64,000 bases of DNA from NCBI RefSeq assembly GCF_900496995.4, contig NC_044014.1, forward strand, positions 5,220,001-5,284,000. Direction: 5' to 3'. The first letter of the stretch is position 1. Every line of letters starts with the position of its first letter. The notes under the pieces are model-generated. The model ran no database searches. It saw nothing but the letters and a program-made list of their open reading frames with translations, and was not told the DNA's origin. A program made the position numbers and the translations under genes. Of this stretch, positions 26,401 to 37,247 are shown piece by piece. The stretch is from Aquila chrysaetos chrysaetos (taxonomy: Eukaryota; Chordata; Aves; Accipitriformes; Accipitridae).

Positions 26401-29400
26401 TCAGCCCGAGTCTTCAAAGAAAATGCATCACTGCCAGATCCAGCCTCCGAAAGACAGAAACTGCCTATCTGTCAATTGAAGGGAAAATTTCATTTCAATT
26501 TTTACTGAAAATATAGGCACAACGTATAACAAATTCTACAACAAAAATAGTTATAAACAAGCACAAGTCTCTTAAATTCAAACATTTTAATCTATTGCAT
26601 CAAAGTAACTAAGTTTCAGATATGGAGATTAAGAATAGAAACACTGTGTAATTACACGTCTCTCAAAGTCAACTGCTTCAAAGTTCTTTTCCACAGCAAA
26701 TTAAATTTTAATGAAACTAATAAATGCCTTTCCACTTTTACGTCTCAGCTACTGACGACAGGACCTATCTATATCATCTCAGCTCTAACCAGTGTTTGAA
26801 AGTTCACACGTATTTTCCAATGCTGCGGTCACCCATTTAGTTACTGAAAAAACCCACCCACTAACATTACTTAACTATTAAAAATTATATTATAGTTTAG
26901 TAAAGTGAGAATTTGACTCACTGTATCTTTAGCAACTCTGGGCAAGTAAGTTCTCTTTTGTTCTTCTGTTCCATATGTGGTAAACAACTTATTTGTTAGT
27001 GTATTTTGGAGTTCACATAGAAGAGCTACGGCTGGATCAACTTTGGCCAATTCTTCTACCACCAATATGATTGAAAAAAATGAAGCTCCAGTTCCTCCAT
27101 ATTCTTCCCCAAGCTCAATACTCATCAGCTGCAACATAAATAGATCAATCTGTTGGTTCTTGTCAACAACTTGTTAGTCCAAGCTGATACTTAAGAGATT
27201 AAAATGAAAACCACAAAACGTAAGTATTTCCAGACCCTTCCCCAAAGACCTGTTTTCCTTCAATACCCTAAACAAACTAACAATTCTTCACAGAAGCTGA
27301 CAGTCAATTCATGCAAGAAATAACGTGTCCAGTATACAGGCCAATCATCACCCTAGTTTGATTACCATTTCCAGAACAATTGTAATCTCAACAGAAGTCT
27401 AATATTTAGTGTTGTCATTGTATAAAATGACATTCTAAACATGGACAAGCTTTATGTTTGATAGCAGGAAAGGCTAAATTGAATCCAGGAATGAACACCA
27501 GGATATCTGCAACACAAGTCATTGTGGTTGCCCATTAAGGACACAGAGGACTCCTGATACCCTTTCCCAGCAACGCTTATTGGAGTCATGGCAATTCTAG
27601 CATTCTACGCAATTACACTTAGCCAATTAAAAAAAAAAAAATAAGGGCAGAGGGGAAAGACAAGAAACTCAAAGCAAAGATGGAGAATGTGGTACGGCAG
27701 CGGGAGAGATGAAAATAATATTACAGTAAAAGATGGAGAGTGATAATGCAGTAAAAAAGAAGAGAAAGTTGCCTTGCTGTTGATAAATCCAAATTTTTTA
27801 ATGATTCATTAGTTCACTTGAGTTATAGCTCTCAATTTTTTAATCTAAATATCTGAAAAATGCACCGCTAGATTCATAAAATGATCTCACTTTCTGAATA
27901 AAAGATTAAGTAAAAGTGTGCAGACCCCTTGTTCAAACAATCCCTGTATTACAGAGTCTTCCATTTTCGAATTCTCATCCATTTTTTGCACCAAAGGTGC
28001 AACTCGTTCCTGAGCAAATTTTGTCACTGTAATGAAGAGAAGAAAGAAAGAGTGCAAGGAGAGTGTTAGAATACTTAAAGATCAATATAACAGTAATGTG
28101 GTACTTCTAACAGGTTATGAATGTATTCCCTGACTCTCCCAGACAAGTTAATAAAAGGACAAAAAGTTGCCCAAGTGAAACAAGGTGATATGCCGCAAGG
28201 CTCAGTTATAATTACTTTCTGAACTCATCTACAACTCTCTAAACCAAAACAAATACTTCCTATAAATTCAGAATCTTTGAAAGCATCTCAGCAACACTTA
28301 TGTAACATTGGTTGACCAAAAAAATTATGTAAAATATTTCAAATACATCCCTTATTTGATTAGCTGTATCGTATTTCTTTATAAATTAAACCTGCAGTTT
28401 GGGAAGATGGTCTCAGGCTTTAAAGCATGTTATTTTGAGTGCACAAAATCCTGTATGAGTGTTTCTGTTTAATCTGAGCCTTTTATAAGCTCTCTCCCAG
28501 ATATGCAGGTCCTCACTCTTTCACCTTTGCTCTGAGGATCCCTTCTGAAACACTGTCTTCTTCGTGCAAGCCTGGCTCATTGCAGACACTCACATCACAT
28601 CTGTCACCGTTCTGGCTATACCTGAAATCTCTGAAAACCAGCAGGGCAGTTAACTGTAGCTGAACTAAACACCTCAGAAAGGGCACTAGTCAATGCCAGG
28701 CAACTTCACTTCTGCAACAGCAAGTTTTAAACAGTTAATATTTATTTATGCAGAGTAAACTGCACTGTGGTATGCGGAACTGTGCTATGGTAACATGGAA
28801 AAAGAACATTACGTTTTTCTCTTGTGAACTATAGCAGTTTTAAAATTAAGCACAATCCCCCACAGCAATCTCAACATTTAACTAGAATTAAATAATGAAA
28901 AGAAATTTTAAAGCTAAAATTTCCCTTCTAGTTGGACTTTCTGAATTTTAACTACACAGATAATAGGTACCCATATTTTTCAGCATTGTTTCCTCTTCGG
29001 TGAATGTTTGAAGCGGAGCACAGACAACTCCATCACTGGCTAGATTTGGCATGAGTTCCGATTTGGAGGATCTAAAGACACACGGAGAAGCTCTCCAAGG
29101 AGCCAAGTATGCTGGCATATTTCTTTTCAGCTGTTGACAACAAATACAGAACATGCAAACAGTTAACAGAATTTGTATTTGTATACAGACAGCAATACAC
29201 AATTTTACCCAGTGTTTTTATTCAGTAAATGATTAGGAAATACAACTTACATTCAAAGTCTAGTCTGAAAGTTTTTGAGAAGATATAACCCCTGCCCAGT
29301 GTCCTAAAGAAAATATCCCTTAATTATTCTTCTTTCAACCCCAAACAATTTTCCTTCTGGAAGTTTGCTAACACAATGTTATGCTACAAACTATTCACAA

Positions 29401-32400
29401 ACATTAATTTTAGCAATTTTTGGTGTTTACAAGCAAATAAACCCTGCTGATAGTATTTATTTTTATAGATGATTTTGCAAGTCTGCTGCAATATTCATAG
29501 TAGTAAGTGTATATTTTGATAGAATTAATATCTTCATTAACAAATATGATAAGAGTAAATGTGAAATAGACTTAAGAATGCTTTTTACAGAAGACCTGTC
29601 AACTTTTAATGATAGATTTAGCTTTCTCCCTGGTTTTCTAGGGACCAGCAACTCTTGTTTCTAAAGCAATCTGATAGCACTTCATCTGGATTATTGGTAT
29701 TTTGCTGTGAAAGGGCACAACTTTTAACAGCACCGTAGATTTTTGTATTCAAACTGAGTTCTTATCCACCACAATGATTTTCAGAATGAGCACACATTTC
29801 ATAGACAAAGCCCTGGCATTTGAATGCCTCTGTAAATTTCTGTACAGTTAGTTTAAATCCTACAGTTATTATGTTGATAGTACTATGTAACTAATAATTA
29901 ATGTGTCTTATTTGGTTGATATATTTAGAAAGTACAGGAAGGAACTAAAATTGAGTAATTTATGCTTAAACTCTCCCCATTCATCCACGATATACAATTC
30001 CAAATGATATGAAGAAGCACTGGTTACCCAACCAAGAGAGCAGAGGTATTACGAGCATTTTACTATAAGGGGAATGGTGGTAAGCATATGTGGCACAAGG
30101 CACACAAATGAACAGAACAGACAGTGGCTTTTGGGAGCAAGATACGCATAGTGATTGTCAGGTGGGTGGACATAGATAATGTGACAGGTAACTAATTTTG
30201 TACCTTGGAGAACTATAAACTACTTAGCATTCAAAGACTTACTCAAGTAGATAACAGCAGGCTTTAGAAAGGAACATGTTTAGTTTGAAAGTTAATATAC
30301 TTTCCAACAACAGAATAATTTCTTAGGATTTTAAAAAAAGTTAGCATAATGAATATGATCTGGCTTAAAAAGTAACAGGCTAACAGTAGCTAAACTGCTG
30401 CAAAATGTATTCCTGAAAAGCGCTATTAAAAAAGAAGCACAGTTCGACTGACTGATCTCAAAAGAGGCAAGACAGAGAAATGGCTTTGCTCTCACAGCTC
30501 CCAAAACGCAACTTATTCTGTGGCTAACGTCTACAGATCAGATCTTTGCTACAGATATCTGTCACTATTGCTATTGTCAGTCTGAAGTGTGGAGATATTA
30601 ATGTCTTACTAAGACAACTGCTGACACAAACCCCCAGTAGACACAGCTGTGCCATAATGTATATATGAGCATATGCCTGCCAACATCCATTTTTGCCAGC
30701 ACACACTCTTAACCCTACAGTGAGCAGACTGACTGGCTGTGCCGTAACCAGACTGCTATGTAGCTCACAGAATGCAGGACAATTTTGCAATGCACACTGT
30801 GATAGCAGCATTCCTCAAAAAATGGCAGAAACTTTGGGGTCAGGAAGTAAAAATTCCTTTGATCCTTCTAATAATTCACTCTCTTTCATGTTGGCTTTCA
30901 ACACTTGTCATCTCCCTGGCTGAAGAACTGATGTAAAACAGATCTACAGACTCTTTTTGTCTTGGAGACAAGATGCATAAGTCTATTACGGTAAGGAAAC
31001 TCTGACTTTTGCACAACCAGTCATGCATAACAAAAAAACCAGTAAGAAGTGGCAATATAGAAAACAAATATTGCTGTGAATATTCAACGTTCACTCACAT
31101 TCAACAACCCTGGTCACATAAAACAAATACTGATTAGTGGGGCTGATTCATGAATACAAAGTTCGGATGATCAGCAATAGCTGCAACACTTTCAAATGAA
31201 GACTTAAGTTACTGGAGCCACCGTAGGTCTTCACAGAAAAATAAAACAGGAGTTGCCTTAATAGAGATAAAATCCAAGGCAACCATGTTCTGGAAGCTGT
31301 CAGTCAGGAATGGATTATTCGCAGAACATCCAGCTATGGTAGGATCACTCAACACCCAGACGTGCAAGACCATTAAGCATCCTCCTGCGTAAGTCCATAT
31401 TCTTAGCAAGGTCTGAGAAGGAAAAATGTGAGCATGCACAGACACATACATATATATATATATATTTAACACAGTATGCTTCCTGAGCAGTTGTAGGATT
31501 ACAAATCACACATACTTCCTGCTTCTTCCACTACTTTATTTCCAAGTACAAAGAAAAGAGCATTTTTCTTTCATGGTGGCATAACCAAAGATGAATCACT
31601 GAGAATATTTCACCAGTACTGACCAAGAGCTGTCAGGAAAAATACACAGTGCCTTCTTAAGAATACAAAACTTTTTGAAAAGCTGCAAGTAGGTACGTTC
31701 AGTAGCCAATAAGCCAGTACTTTTGAAACAATTGGTAGCATGCTGGGATTACCTCTGCTTTAATTTGATGGCACCTGACACTTGCATGTAGAATTATCGA
31801 CCATGCAGGTGAACACATCACTAAACACATGCAGAGGACTCTGCTCCATGCAAAGTGGGAAGTACAGATCTTGTAGACCACAAAAACCCCACAGATTTTT
31901 CTCATATGCTTTCAGGAAAATGTGAAGCTGGACAAATTTCATTGAAAACAGTTCAGCAAGGTCAAGCACAAGCACATGGGGCTGTATCGGCAGAGGTGAC
32001 CTGCCAAATGCCTGGCTAGCAAGTAGAAGCTTTGAAACACAGTAAAGAGCTCAGTGTTTGTTACAGGTTACAGCCACCATAGCAGGCCCACTCTTGGCAA
32101 CAATGCCAAAGGTTTTGAGAAAGTTAGTGCTCACGGGAACTGTCCCTTCGTTCACTTAGCCTCCCTCCCCCTTAGTAGAAACCACCCCAGGCTTTCTCCC
32201 CTCCCCAGAGCTTTCACTCGGAGGCTCTTCCACTGCAACCAACCCACTTGAAAGTGGTAAAGTGTCCTACTGCAGCAGGAGAAACAAAGGCAACCCTTCG
32301 CGTACATATGCAGACAGGGTTTGATAAACGCTTGTTTGATACCCAGTTGAGATGGTGCTAGAGGGCAAAAGGAATATGCATAACAAGGTTACCTTGAAAA

Positions 32401-33896
32401 GTCTTAAAACCAGTAGGATGGCCCCAAGGGATGGGACCTATATCAGCAACACCCACACACAGAGCAGCAGCCAACAGGTATGCCAGAGTAATAGCACAGT
32501 GTAAAAATGATGTTTTATTTCAACATTTAGATTAAAAAAAATAATCAAGTCACTACATTATTGTTTACATTTTTAGTCTTAGAAGTCACACAGTCATACA
32601 GTATTATGACCTTTCAGATAGTTATTTAAAGTGCACGTATGTTACTCAAATGTTTTGATACTGCTTCCCTGCTTTTTTCCCTTCTTTTTCTGTAGGTCAG
32701 GTAGTGATTTATGCTGCCACAAGATTCAGACTGCTTGCCCTACTAAACACATGTATTTGAAAATTGGTTTCTGGGTTGCTGATAACATTGATTTTTCTGT
32801 TTATCTCAATTCTTACCTCCACCTCAGCTCTTTAAAGATCGGTTCTTTTGGCTTCCTACTGTTTGTTTTACAATCTAAAATGAGATTTTAATGCTGGTGG
32901 ACCTGGCAGCAGCATTAAGATATAAATAAAAAAAGGCCAAAGCAATGTACTTTCCTAAGCTCGCCTGGCTTTCCTTGATGACTTCCACTCCTGTACCTGT
33001 CCTAGCCATCTTCCAGACAGCTCCTGCTTCTCAGCAGAGAAGCTCCATCACTGGAAGCTTGCTTCCCCTCATTTATGGGGTTGGTTTTCTTTACTTCAGT
33101 TGTCACAACACACCCACAAGCTGCAGGAGGAGGTCCCAGGCCAGCACGCCTTCTCACTCTGCACAGTAAAAGCGTGTGTGCGGCACAGACCCAGGTTTTC
33201 CGCTTGTTTCCTTTGTCTTTTGATTACAGTGCCACAAGTCTGTTTAGATAACCGAAGGAGACATCAAAGCACCTCTGCTGCTAGGACTGTGCTGCCTCCC
33301 CACAGGCATATCTGCCACGGGCTGCTCCCACTACAAGCCGTTTCACAAGACTTGCAAGAACTTTTTTTAACAAGAAGTTACCTAATACCACCCCTCCATA
33401 CAAAAAAAAAAAAAAAAAAAAGCAAGCGCCAGACAGGAGAAGAGGGCCTTCCAAACCCACCCTCAGCCCGCTGCACAGCTGCACTTGAACCGGCCGAGCA
33501 GACCCCGCACCCCGCCAGCTCCGAGCCCCCAGCGAGCGGCTTCCCCGGCGGGGAGCCGGGCTCCCGGAGCCCGCCCTCGTCCCCACAGGCGGGACCGGGG
33601 AGCCGCGTAACGGAGACGCGGGGGCCTCCTCGGCAAGCGCCGCGCACCCACGGCCCCCACCGGCGGCCCCTCGGCAGCCTTAACCGGCGGTCTGAGGTGA
33701 CAGGAGATGAGAGGCGAGGCGAGGCAAGGCGAGGCGGGATCCCTCCCTCCCTCAAGCTCGGAACCGCCGGCCCGCCGCTCCCTCAGGCGCCCGGCGACCC
33801 CAGCACGGCGGGGAACCCACCCCTCTCCCGCCCTCAGGCGCCCCGCTTCACCTTCGTGCAGTTCCTCAGCCAACCGCCCGCCGCCGCCGCCGCCAT
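17414..33896 (-). CDS. ACADSB: Short/branched-chain acyl-CoA dehydrogenase, whole gene (11 coding exons)
   Basis: Mitochondrial FAD flavoprotein that oxidises 2-methylbutyryl-CoA (isoleucine catabolism) and related short branched acyl-CoAs, passing electrons to ETF. The exons join in frame as 33852-33896, 28971-29130, 27926-28026, 26922-27128, 26298-26468, 23845-23970, 23348-23440, 20655-20744, 18962-19099, 18166-18265 and 17414-17484: 1302 nt, 433 aa plus stop, against about 432 in human. Residues 1-45 form a basic, acid-poor mitochondrial presequence. ACAD signature 1 ([10 protein letters not shown]) is near residue 180, signature 2 (CIEWMGGVG) near 390, and the catalytic base is Glu415 in the YEG motif. 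No stop, frameshift or missing exon was seen. The gene is head to head with IKZF5 across a CpG island. Introns hold AT-rich unique sequence, a G10 tract near 21630 and a TA microsatellite near 31450, and no other gene. Confidence 0.97.
18166..18265 (-). CDS. ACADSB: ACADSB coding exon 10
   Basis: 100 nt, residues 378-411. It carries signature 2 ([22 protein letters not shown]), the nucleotide-binding turn and tetramer contact. Donor ATAG|GTGAGT, phase 1. Confidence 0.97.
18962..19099 (-). CDS. ACADSB: ACADSB coding exon 9
   Basis: 138 nt, residues 332-377 ([19 protein letters not shown] to KYYTAE), C-terminal helical bundle. Phase 0 at both ends. Confidence 0.97.
20655..20744 (-). CDS. ACADSB: ACADSB coding exon 8
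   Basis: 90 nt, residues 302-331 ([15 protein letters not shown] to FGKSVFDFQ). The RxQFGKxxxxFQ motif is a hallmark of the family's FAD and dimer contacts. Confidence 0.97.
23348..23440 (-). CDS. ACADSB: ACADSB coding exon 7
   Basis: 93 nt, residues 271-301 ([17 protein letters not shown] to GRIGIAAQ), entering the C-terminal helical domain; the GRIGIAAQ helix contributes to the flavin site in this family. Confidence 0.96.
23845..23970 (-). CDS. ACADSB: ACADSB coding exon 6
   Basis: 126 nt, residues 229-270 ([17 protein letters not shown] to FENVK), central beta-domain. The [12 protein letters not shown] segment is strongly conserved in the family. Confidence 0.97.
26298..26468 (-). CDS. 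ACADSB: ACADSB coding exon 5
   Basis: 171 nt, residues 172-228. It contains acyl-CoA dehydrogenase signature 1 ([11 protein letters not shown], flavin and substrate contacts) and NGSKMWIS, the beta-domain strand near the flavin. Phase 0 at both ends. Confidence 0.97.
26922..27128 (-). CDS. ACADSB: ACADSB coding exon 4
   Basis: 207 nt, residues 103-171, starting [17 protein letters not shown], with the family-conserved EYGG motif. Phase 0 at both ends. Donor ACA|GTGAGT. Confidence 0.96.
27926..28026 (-). CDS. ACADSB: ACADSB coding exon 3
   Basis: 101 nt, residues 69-102, N-terminal helical domain ([20 protein letters not shown]). Acceptor TTACAG. The donor GGG|GTCTGC is weak: beyond GT it does not match the consensus, but the join keeps frame and matches the family. 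Confidence 0.93.
28971..29130 (-). CDS. ACADSB: ACADSB coding exon 2
   Basis: 160 nt, residues 16-69. It carries the rest of the basic presequence and the beginning of the mature enzyme ([13 protein letters not shown], matching the human APLQTFTDEE region). Acceptor CAACAG, donor ATGG|GTACCT (phase 1). Confidence 0.93.
33402..33421. repeat. A20 homopolymer
   Basis: Uninterrupted A run at the edge of the CpG island. Confidence 0.9.
33711..33736. repeat. (GAGGC)n short tandem repeat
   Basis: About five copies of GAGGC, one with a substitution, inside the CpG island on the ACADSB side. Confidence 0.8.
33852..33896 (-). CDS. ACADSB: ACADSB coding exon 1
   Basis: Encodes [15 protein letters not shown], the start of the presequence. 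The ATG sits in a YY1-like AAGATGGCGGC context, and the donor is AAG|GTGAAG (phase 0). The start was chosen because it is the first ATG, lies in the CpG island, and joins in frame to the next exon. The poly-Ala stretch comes from a GCG/GCC run. Confidence 0.85.
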
Positions 33897-33986
33897 CTTG
33901 CCGCCCGCCGCCCCCGGTGCCACGCCCCCGCCGCGGTCTCGCGAGGCTGCGGTGGGCCGGGCCGGGCCGCGGGAGGCACAACAAAC

Positions 33987-34039
33987 ATGGCGGCAGCGGC
34001 GGCGGCAACGGGCGGCGGCCGCGGCGCGGGGTGGCGGCG
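33987..34039 (+). other. IKZF5: IKZF5 5' non-coding exon 1 with an upstream ATG
   Basis: Probable first exon; its 5' edge is unknown, between about 33940 and 33980. It ends at a good donor (GGCG|GTGAGT, exon end 34039). The ATG at 33987 opens an upstream frame, MAAAAAATGGGRGAGWR, that continues into the next candidate exon and stops there, so it cannot be the main start. Confidence 0.6.
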
Positions 34040-34322
34040 GTGAGTAGTTTGCCCTCTCCTTCTTCGCCCTGACGCCGTAGGAAGGGGTAGCTCGGCGAGC
34101 AGCGCGACCCGCAATCCTCCCCTCCTTCCCCGGGGCGGTGGTTCAGTGGCAGCCGTGACACGCTCTGCCCGCCCCGCGGCGTCCCCGCTGGGGCCTCCCT
34201 TTAGCGTGAGGGGGGCGGGCGGCGGGAGCGCCTCACCGGGGGAGGCTGCTGTCGGTTCGGGCGGGTGAGGAGAGCCGTGCTGCCGGTGCAGCCCCTCGGC
34301 TTTCCCCTTGTTTTGAAGCCGG

Positions 34323-34348
34323 GACGACGACGACGACGACGACGACGA
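34323..34348. repeat. (GAC)n trinucleotide repeat
   Basis: About 8.7 copies of GAC in IKZF5 intron 1, within the CpG island. Confidence 0.9.
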
Positions 34349-35707
34349 ACGACCCGTGACCGTGTGGCTTCCCGCCCACGCGTGAAGGCGGCGTGGGTCG
34401 GAGAAAGGGGGAGGAAGCGCGGGGGTATTCGTGCGCGGTCTGGCGTGGAAAGGGGGCGGCGGAGCAACCGGCGGTTTTCCGTGGCTGATGACAGGTCGTG
34501 GGGCTCGGCCCGGCAACCGCCAACGCTGCGATTCCTCCTCCCCTTCCCACGCAGAAAACTCCTTCAGAAGGAGCAGGAAGGGCTTGGATAGAGTTTGGGA
34601 TCCTTCCTCTTTGTTATTTTAATTTGAAGTCATTTGTAGTGGAAAACGTGAGAAGACCGGGGCAGAGACATGCCCCCCCCCGCCTCTTTTTTCCCCTTAA
34701 TTCCTTAAAAGAAAACAGGGTGCATACATGTGCTCGTAGTCATTTTATTCTCTTATAATTACTGCGGTATGAGTTCTTACTGTGTGTGTTAAACTACTGT
34801 TTTTACTCTGAATTATCTTCTTCAGTATAATTCTCTAGGCAAAATATTTGTAACGCCTTTCATCCTAGCACATCCTATGGCACTTCTTAGACAATAAACT
34901 TAGTACACATCAGCACTGTAACTGGTGTTAAATCCAGCAGTTGAGCCCGTGTAGAAAACGAATAACCGGTATTCTACCCGTCAGTGTACAAAGCTGGAGA
35001 AGATGTAGTTGTCTATGTAGAAAACGTTCTGTGTAAGTAGAACTTGAGGAACATCTGGTGTGATCAGCCCATTCAAGTGCCTGAAACATGAGCTGGTCTG
35101 CTCAGGTTTCTAATAATTAGAATTGCATTTACTAGTTTGCAGTAGTGACATAGCAAGCATCTGATCTGTATCCTTCTTCCCTGAAAAGGAGAACAGCTGG
35201 TTGTATACCTATAAAAAATACCACGTAAAATCACAAAAGGTTCTTTTGTGCGCACAAATGTAGAGGTTTGAGGCAGTGCTTAAATTGTGGTGACTCACCT
35301 ACGTTGACATAAAAAAAAAAAAAGGATGAATGTTTTCAAATTAAATCGATGAGGAAGAGAAAGGAAGTTTTATGCAGTTGATCACCAAAATAACGTCTTT
35401 TCCCCAATCAGATTTTTAAAATTTTCTGTAATTTTCTTTAAAAATTAAATGTCATTATAAAAGTAATTGATCAAATAAGTTTTTGTGCCTTACACAAAGG
35501 GATACACGGATTCTTCTGTGAAAATATGGACCTTTAACGTTGTTTCATGTTGAACCATTCAACATTTAGAATGGTTTAATTTTAAATTGTTTTTTCTTAT
35601 TATTATAATTTGGTGAAAGTTGACCTGGTCAGGACTTTACGTTACATTGTTCTGTTTTTCTCTTCCATGTCTTTCATTCATATCCTGGTATCTTTGTTTT
35701 ATTACAG

Positions 35708-35773
35708 GAGACACCAACAAATGGAATACAAATTAACTTAAGCCTACACGAGGCTGGTGACACCTGAAAGAGG
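35708..35773 (+). other. IKZF5: Candidate IKZF5 5' UTR exon
   Basis: 66 bp between an acceptor (TTTTATTACAG) and a donor (GAGG|GTAGGC). It carries stops and would end the upstream ORF begun in exon 1. Inferred from splice signals alone. Confidence 0.4.
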
Positions 35774-36650
35774 GTAGGCAAAATTGATATATAAAGATGT
35801 GTTGAAAACTAACTTAATGGTGTTAATAATGATAGTAGTTGAGCACAGTTAGGTATGATGTGAAAGAACATACTCATCTGGATGCGAGAAGTGAACTAAC
35901 ACTTGTAAATAACTTTCAAAATACGGGAGGATGTGTTTAAATGTGGTCTTGAACTCAGGACTTGAGTTTTTGTCGGTCACCCGATGCCTTGTTTAGTAGC
36001 TATTGGAAAATGAAAAGATACTGAAAATGTAGCATTATAAATTATTTCTCATTATAATCAGCAGAATAGTAACGTGACTGACTCGTTGTCCTCTTTCCAA
36101 CTGAATCCTAAATTCTGTCTTCACAAATTCATTGCAAATTGAGACTCTAGAGGTTTGTCATTTACAGTCCCAGAAAAGACCATGACCAATGACTTCTAAT
36201 GAATAATTTTATTATTTCAATGCAAAATAATGAAATGGATTAAGAGTTTTATGCAGGATAGGAAACTAAAATTTTGGGAGAACTATGAAATATTGCTTTC
36301 TATAAGGCTTCTTTTCATTTTTGCTGATTAGCGACATTCACTTGGTTTCCCAACATTACGGTTACCATAACTGACTTAGCCAGTTCTGGGATTTTTTGAA
36401 GCCACATGTTCACCAGAGGAACTATTCAAATGATCAGTGAGATAGAAGTGTCTTTCAGTGAGATAGATGAAGGAGTGGATGCAGTCTTTGAAAAGTTTTT
36501 GCTGGAAGTGTAATTGTTTTAATAAAACTTACAGCAGTAGAGTGTTAGAATCTGTCTTTCAAAACATACATATTTTTTTCAAGTTTCTTTCTTACAACTC
36601 ATGGGGGTTGGGAAGAATAATGGACATACGTTTCCTTTTTTTCCTTCCAG

Positions 36651-36745
36651 GGAAAGTGGAGAAGCTGTGCTCTGTGCTTTCTGTCTGACCTGTTGGGAGT
36701 ACCTTTTAGAGCATGTTTGCTACTTAACAGGGAACTGAAATTCAG
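36651..36745 (+). other. IKZF5: Candidate IKZF5 5' UTR exon
   Basis: 95 bp after a strong pyrimidine tract and CCTTCCAG acceptor, ending TTCAG|GTATGA. No continuous coding frame. Human IKZF5 also has spliced 5' UTR exons. Inferred from splice signals. Confidence 0.42.
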
Positions 36746-36758
36746 GTATGATCCATTT

Positions 36759-36812
36759 AAAAAAAAAAAACAAACCAAAAAAACCCAAACAAACAAACAA
36801 ACAAAAAAACCC
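36759..36812. repeat. A-rich (CAAA)n repeat
   Basis: Poly-A grading into CAAA and AAAC units in IKZF5 intronic DNA. It is not attached to a recognisable retroposon. Confidence 0.75.
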
Positions 36813-37114
36813 CGAGTTTATTTTGATTATTATGTCATTTTATCCCATTTGATACTGTCCTTATGTTACTGATGCTGAAATCCATTTCCCCAGTCATATG
36901 TATTTGGTGATCTTTAATGAGTTAAAAATTCTAAAAAGAATATTCTTATGGTTATCAATTTGTGCATCGATTCATGCTATATGATAAAAATAATCCTTCA
37001 CTTAAAACCAAGGTTTTAAAATTTTTTTATGAATGCATTCAAATTCAATGACACTTGTGTTTGGAAAATATTTTTCCTTCTAGGCACAAGTGGTTGTAAA
37101 CATAAAGAGGGAAT

Positions 37115-37247
37115 ATGGGTGAAAAGAAGCCAGAACCTTTGGACTTTGTAAAAGATTTTCAGGAATATCTTACACAGCAGACTCACCATGTAAATATGAT
37201 TTCTGGATCAGTTAGTGGAGATAAGGAAGCAGAGACTCTTCAGGGAG
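37115..37247 (+). CDS. IKZF5: IKZF5 coding exon 1
   Basis: The exon starts at 37084 after CCTTCTAG, and the ATG is at 37115. It encodes residues 1-44 plus one base (MGEKKPEPLDFVKDFQEYL onward), the acidic N-terminus typical of Pegasus. Donor GGGAG|GTAAGC. Confidence 0.96.

Larger units (their letters stand above)
29131..33851 (-). other. ACADSB: ACADSB intron 1
   Basis: About 4.7 kb, AT-rich over most of its length and GC-rich near the promoter. It holds a TA dinucleotide tract near 31448-31465, an A20 run at 33402-33421 and a five-copy GAGGC repeat at 33711-33736. Open frames in the GC-rich end reflect composition only. Confidence 0.8.
33450..34560. promoter_or_regulatory. CpG island, ACADSB/IKZF5 bidirectional promoter
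   Basis: A strongly GC- and CpG-rich block in AT-rich surroundings. The ACADSB ATG (A at 33896, minus) and the first IKZF5 exon-1 ATG (33987, plus) leave about 90 bp between them, so both genes must start here. The core contains TCTCGCGAGG (33937-33946), one base from the palindrome bound by BANP in CpG-island promoters. Both ATGs sit in AANATGGCGG, the YY1 element often found at the start of housekeeping genes. No TATA box was seen. Exact start sites are not determinable from sequence alone. Confidence 0.85.

Noticed and set aside
33100-34047. Open frame of 315 codons on the plus strand, and several long frames on both strands across the CpG island
   Set aside because: Low-complexity Pro/Arg/Gly product in GC-rich DNA, crossing the ACADSB first exon, with no family resemblance; long frames are expected from composition.
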